A stretch of 64,000 nt of DNA from Poriferisodalis sp965208895 (lineage in GTDB: Bacteria > Actinomycetota > Acidimicrobiia > Acidimicrobiales > Poriferisodalaceae). The DNA lies in NCBI RefSeq assembly GCF_965208895.1, contig NZ_OZ242363.1, positions 3,410,001 to 3,474,000 on the forward strand, in the 5' to 3' direction. The translations under genes and the position numbers were made by a program. The notes beneath the pieces were generated by a model. That model made no database searches, had not been told where the DNA came from, and saw only the letters and a list, made by a program, of their open reading frames with translations. Shown here piece after piece: positions 59,415 through 64,000 of this stretch (the stretch's first letter is position 1; each line of letters opens with the position of its first letter).

Positions 59415-59460
59415 CTATATAGCTTGAAAATATTTTTCAATTTATTTTATGCCTTTTCAA
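59415..59460. promoter_or_regulatory. AT-rich island with TTGAAAA-TAT-TTTTCAA palindrome
   Basis: This short block is far more AT-rich than anything near it. It lies upstream of the toxin-antitoxin-like pair and contains a 7-bp palindrome with a 3-bp centre. It may be the promoter/operator of the pair or the transcription end of the membrane gene at 59457. Confidence 0.45.
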
Positions 59461-60101
59461 TTAACCGTCTGATCCGGCAAGGATGGGAAGAGGGTGACTG
59501 CGAGGGCGGAGCCGATCATGCCGCCGCTGGTCGACAGGACGAGGTCGGCGACGGTGTCGTCGTAGGTGAGATCGAGTCCGCCGCCGGCGCCGGTTTCGGC
59601 CACGATCCACTCGGCCGCTTCCCAGCCCACGATGGCCAGCGCTCCCAGGCCGGCACCGAGCAGCCAGGCGTCTCCGCGGGACAGGCGGGCCGCGGCCCCG
59701 CCGCGGCGGTAGCGCCACGCGTGGAATGCACCGACGAGCAGGATCCAGTTGAGCGTGTGGAGCACGTCGTCGGTGGCGTCGAACGTGTCATAGACGTACG
59801 CCAGGTTGCCGAGCGTGTCGATCAGGAACGGGGCCACGATCAGCATGTCGGCCGTTGCGGGGTAGGGCCGGAACCGCCCACGCACCCCCCACGCCAGCGG
59901 CACCACCACCGCTGAGAGCATGAACAGCGGGAAGCGGAAGGCCATCCCCTTGCCTTCGAGGTGGTCGAGCGGGATCGCGATCGCCACGACGAAGCACAGT
60001 GCCAGCGCAATCTTGAACGCCATGGCCACGGCCACCACCCGACGGCGGCGGTCGAGTGCGGCGACCCCGTTGGGCGAGCCTGACGAGGCGGGTGCCGTCA
60101 C
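59457..60101 (-). CDS. Polytopic membrane protein (DUF2238/YjdF-like)
   Basis: The 214-residue protein starts at GTG and has about six membrane helices (AVAMAFKIALALCFVVAIAI, FRFPLFMLSAVVVPLAWGV, ADMLIVAPFLIDTLGNLAYV, LHTLNWILLVGAFHAW, LLGAGLGALAIVGWEAAEWI, STSGGMIGSALAVTLF). The Asp/Glu/His residues in the membrane (WEAAEW, TYDDTVADL) are typical of YjdF/DUF2238 proteins of unknown function. It lies 16 bp downstream of the LLM gene on the same strand, so probably in one operon. Confidence 0.7.
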   Translation of the reverse strand: MTAPASSGSPNGVAALDRRRRVVAVAMAFKIALALCFVVAIAIPLDHLEGKGMAFRFPLFMLSAVVVPLAWGVRGRFRPYPATADMLIVAPFLIDTLGNLAYVYDTFDATDDVLHTLNWILLVGAFHAWRYRRGGAAARLSRGDAWLLGAGLGALAIVGWEAAEWIVAETGAGGGLDLTYDDTVADLVLSTSGGMIGSALAVTLFPSLPDQTVN

Positions 60102-60117
60102 TGGAGGGAAGCCCGTT

Positions 60118-61260
60118 TCAGGAGCCGGCTCGCAGGGGGGCGATCACGCCCTCGGCGAACTCGTTGAGCATGGCCAGCTCTTGGTCCTGGGTGAAGTAGC
60201 CGACGTGATGCCATAAGAAGAACTCGGTGACGCCGAACTCCTCGTGCAATGAGGCGACGTGGTCGAGTTCCTCCTCCCGGCTGCCTCGCCACACACGCCC
60301 CATCGGCACCACGTAGGGGGGCGCGTTGTATGCCCAGTTGAAGAGCTCCTCGAAACCGTCGTACAGGTCGGCGGCCTCGGCCGGCGTTCGGCCCATCGTG
60401 AGGTGGCCGCCGATCGCCAGCGCATCGGCCGCCGTGGTGTCACGGCCTGAGCTGTGCGCCTCTTCGAGATAGATATCGAGCGCGGTGCCGATGAAGCTCT
60501 GCCGCTCGGGGGCGACGAAGCTGACCATCTTGCCGCCCTCGCGCGCCCAGAACTTCGACGTCTCCATGCTGTAGCTGAACGGCGCGTACACCGGCGGGTG
60601 CGGCTGCTGCAGGGGCCGGGGCACGATGCCGATCTCGCGCAGTGTCTTGTTCTCGTCGACGGCAGTCGGGTCGAAGTCGTCAGTGGGCGGGAAGTGCCAT
60701 TCCATCTCCGGAGGTGCCTGCCAGAACTCGCCCTGGATCGACACCTTGTCCTGGGTCCACAGCGACTTCACCAGGTGCCAGTTCTCATACAGCGCCCGGC
60801 GGTTGCGCTGGTCGGCGTCCGACTTGTCGGACTCGGTGGAGGTGATGCCCAGGTGCTGGCCGAACGTGCCCGTCCAGCGCGGCGTGTTGCCCCGTGAGAA
60901 CCCCACGAAGGTCCGCCCGCCGGTGAAGTGGTCGAGCATGGCGATGTTCTCAGCGAGCTGGATCGGGTTCACGGCGGTGAGGTTCATCCCGAGCTGGCCA
61001 ACCCGCATCCGCTCGGTGTGCTGGGCCACGAAGTAGTCCCAGAACAGCGGGTTGGTGGTGGTCTCGATGCCCTCGACCTGCAGGTGCTGCTCGGTCATGG
61101 CGAAGCCGTCGTAGCCCACCGACTCGGCGAACTGCATCTGTGTTCGTATGTGATCCATCAGGGTCTGCCAGCGCTCGGGCATCGAACCAGCGAGGCCGAT
61201 CTGCTCGCCCCGGCGGCGCATGTAAGGCACCACGAGAATGGTGAAGCGGAAGTCGGTCAT
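60118..61260 (-). CDS. LLM-class flavin oxidoreductase (luciferase-like monooxygenase)
   Basis: The 380-residue protein starts MTDFRFTILVVPYMRRRGEQ and has class features: QMQFAESVGYDGFAMTEQHL, RMRVGQLGMNLTAVNPIQLA, ENIAMLDHFTGGRTFVGFSR and EEFGVTEFFLWHHVGYFTQD. It is of the bacterial luciferase/alkanal monooxygenase-like branch, longer than the two other LLM proteins here. The substrate is unknown. Confidence 0.83.
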   Translation of the reverse strand: MTDFRFTILVVPYMRRRGEQIGLAGSMPERWQTLMDHIRTQMQFAESVGYDGFAMTEQHLQVEGIETTTNPLFWDYFVAQHTERMRVGQLGMNLTAVNPIQLAENIAMLDHFTGGRTFVGFSRGNTPRWTGTFGQHLGITSTESDKSDADQRNRRALYENWHLVKSLWTQDKVSIQGEFWQAPPEMEWHFPPTDDFDPTAVDENKTLREIGIVPRPLQQPHPPVYAPFSYSMETSKFWAREGGKMVSFVAPERQSFIGTALDIYLEEAHSSGRDTTAADALAIGGHLTMGRTPAEAADLYDGFEELFNWAYNAPPYVVPMGRVWRGSREEELDHVASLHEEFGVTEFFLWHHVGYFTQDQELAMLNEFAEGVIAPLRAGS

Positions 61261-61436
61261 CGGATTCGGGAGTCCCTTCGACGCGCAGTGCTCTGGGGGA
61301 GTGACCGCGCAGACTGCAACACTATGAAACTGACCGGCTCGATAGCTGACTGGTTCAGCAGCAGACCGGCTCAGCAACCGCCCAGCGTGTCGACTGAGTC
61401 AACCCGGCATCGCCCGATCGCGGAAGGAACCGCCAT

Positions 61437-62735
<1,299 letters not shown>

Positions 62736-62813
62736 GCGCCCGGCAAGGCGGCCCGGCAAACCCCGGCAATCCCTTCGCCGCCCACCCACCCCTTCGGGCC
62801 GCCGGCTCCCGAC

Positions 62814-63980
62814 CTACAACGGTTCAGTCCCCTCGCCAAGAATGTCCAGATACTCGGTGTATGCAAAGAGCCGGTTGCGTCGCTGACCGGTCAGTTCGTG
62901 AGCGATTCCCATGCCGCACAGACGTTCGAGAGCGTGCGTCGCGGTCGTGACGGCGAAGCCGGCGAGTTCAGCTGCGGTGGCAATGTCCAGCACCGGCCGC
63001 GCCGTGAGGGCATCGTGGACGCGGGCTGTTGAACCGCTGACCCGACCGAGGTCGTGGAGGCGGGCGCGGTCGGCATCGAATGCGGCTCGCAGTCGCCGTG
63101 ATGCGTTCGTGGCGTCATCTGCTGCCACGGTGACTGCATCCATGAAGAACAGCAGCCACTGCTCCCAGTCGCCGCGCTGCCGAACTCGATCAAGAAGCTC
63201 GTAGTACTCATGACGATTTCGCTTGAAGTGCAAGCTGACGTAGAGCAGCGGCGTGCGCAGAACCTCTGCGTTGTGCAGCGCCAACACGATGAGCATGCGT
63301 CCCACGCGTCCGTTGCCGTCGAGGAAGGGATGGATGGTCTCGAACTGCACGTGAGCGAGTCCCGAGCGAACCAGCGCAGGAAACCCATCAGCGCTGTCGT
63401 GCAGGAATGACTCGAGGTGTGACATCGATTCGCCGAGAAGGTGCGGCGGCGGTGGCACGAATCGCGCGGTGCCTGGACGTGAGCCGCCAATCCAGTTCTG
63501 CGATGTACGGAACTCTCCCGGCAGCTTCTCCGCGCCGCGTCCGCTCCGCAGCACGATGGCGTGGGCGTCGCGCAGCAGACGGTTGCACAGCGGCAAACCC
63601 GTAGGACTCGCGATCTGCTCGAATGCCATGTTCACGGCTGCGACGTAGTTGGATGTCTCGGCAATGTCGTCTAAGGGCACGGCTGGCGCCGCGCCGAGTT
63701 CGTGGCGCAACAGATCTGACAGCGTCGACTGGGTGCCCTCAATCTGGGAGGAAAGCACCGCCTCCTTGCGGACGCACGAATACAAGAGCAGGTCGGTGTT
63801 GGGCAATACGTGCGCTGCCCCATCGAGCCGTCCCAGTGCCAGGGCTGCGCGCTCAGTCGCTGCGCTCAGTTCTCTGCTGGTGATGAGCGCGGCAGGTGGC
63901 GGCAGCGGGTCCGGTACGAACGCCCGATATTCCTCGTCGCCGGTGCGGATGGTCTCATAGCGGCCGGTCGGTGCCTTCAC
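62814..63980 (-). CDS. Fic/DOC-family AMP-transferase-like protein
   Basis: The 388-residue protein has the complete Fic motif HPFLDGNGRVGR (about residues 221-232) and an N-terminal inhibitory-helix motif SSQIEGTQST (about 76), which keeps such enzymes inactive. The C-terminal part is a winged helix (VLDIATAAELAGFAVTTATH). Fic proteins transfer AMP from ATP to protein hydroxyls. The gene starts at GTG with GGAG upstream and is complete just inside the window. Class II Fic proteins of this layout are common stand-alone regulators. Confidence 0.9.
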   Translation of the reverse strand: MKAPTGRYETIRTGDEEYRAFVPDPLPPPAALITSRELSAATERAALALGRLDGAAHVLPNTDLLLYSCVRKEAVLSSQIEGTQSTLSDLLRHELGAAPAVPLDDIAETSNYVAAVNMAFEQIASPTGLPLCNRLLRDAHAIVLRSGRGAEKLPGEFRTSQNWIGGSRPGTARFVPPPPHLLGESMSHLESFLHDSADGFPALVRSGLAHVQFETIHPFLDGNGRVGRMLIVLALHNAEVLRTPLLYVSLHFKRNRHEYYELLDRVRQRGDWEQWLLFFMDAVTVAADDATNASRRLRAAFDADRARLHDLGRVSGSTARVHDALTARPVLDIATAAELAGFAVTTATHALERLCGMGIAHELTGQRRNRLFAYTEYLDILGEGTEPL

Positions 63981-64000
63981 AGGAACTCCAAGGTTTGGGG

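Overview
The window is 64 kb of high-GC bacterial DNA from an actinobacterium-like genome. Supporting signs are many GTG and TTG starts, TANNNT -10 boxes 6-7 nt from start codons, F420/FMN luciferase-like oxidoreductases and numerous CoA-linked and methylated-amine genes. I infer an Acidimicrobiia-type environmental or host-associated actinobacterium; no rRNA or other phylogenetic marker is present to prove it.

Region 1 (about 1-1,010) is the 3' end of a GcvT-type oxidoreductase gene. Region 2 (about 1,010-26,720) is an accessory and defence island between two paralogous methylamine oxidoreductases. Its contents in order are: a hipBA toxin-antitoxin pair with palindromic operators; relics of a helicase and of an MNT-HEPN gene; a tyrosine recombinase; a tandem array (4.5-13.0 kb) of secreted proteins ('T' genes) and small membrane proteins ('S' genes) broken up by IS110 and IS256 elements; a DUF4143 ATPase followed by an AbiEi/AbiEii pair; a convergent two-gene module of a large DNA methyltransferase and a PLD-SNF2 helicase; a fused MNT-HEPN protein; and a second DUF4143 ATPase with an extra C-terminal domain. 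The methyltransferase gene contains 32 perfect CCGT repeats, a classic phase-variation switch.

The T/S array is the most unusual part. T1 has a signal peptide, an Asp-Gly repeat linker, a hydrophobic segment and a ~58-residue C-terminal module. That module recurs in T2 and T3, and T4 has a different tail after a similar acidic linker. Each T reading frame is followed at a fixed short distance by a small membrane protein. Several S genes carry their own leaderless promoter and a stop-overlapping hairpin. The layout resembles polymorphic effector-immunity cassettes, but the function is inference.

Region 3 (26.8-64 kb) is mainly metabolic: a dimethylglycine/sarcosine dehydrogenase-like protein with an MttB-family methyltransferase; a shikimate-kinase-like protein; a class III CoA-transferase; a sucrase/ferredoxin-like protein and a ferredoxin-type glutamate synthase; a truncated PhyH dioxygenase; a giant GLUG/Calx-beta surface protein; a three-subunit molybdenum hydroxylase with an XRE-cupin regulator nearby; LLM oxidoreductases; a carboxyltransferase; a MacB-like exporter; GluQ; a nitroreductase-SRPBCC fusion; a putative lipoprotein; an aminotransferase; a small toxin-antitoxin-like pair; PaaK; and a Fic protein. 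I saw no rRNA, tRNA or CRISPR array.
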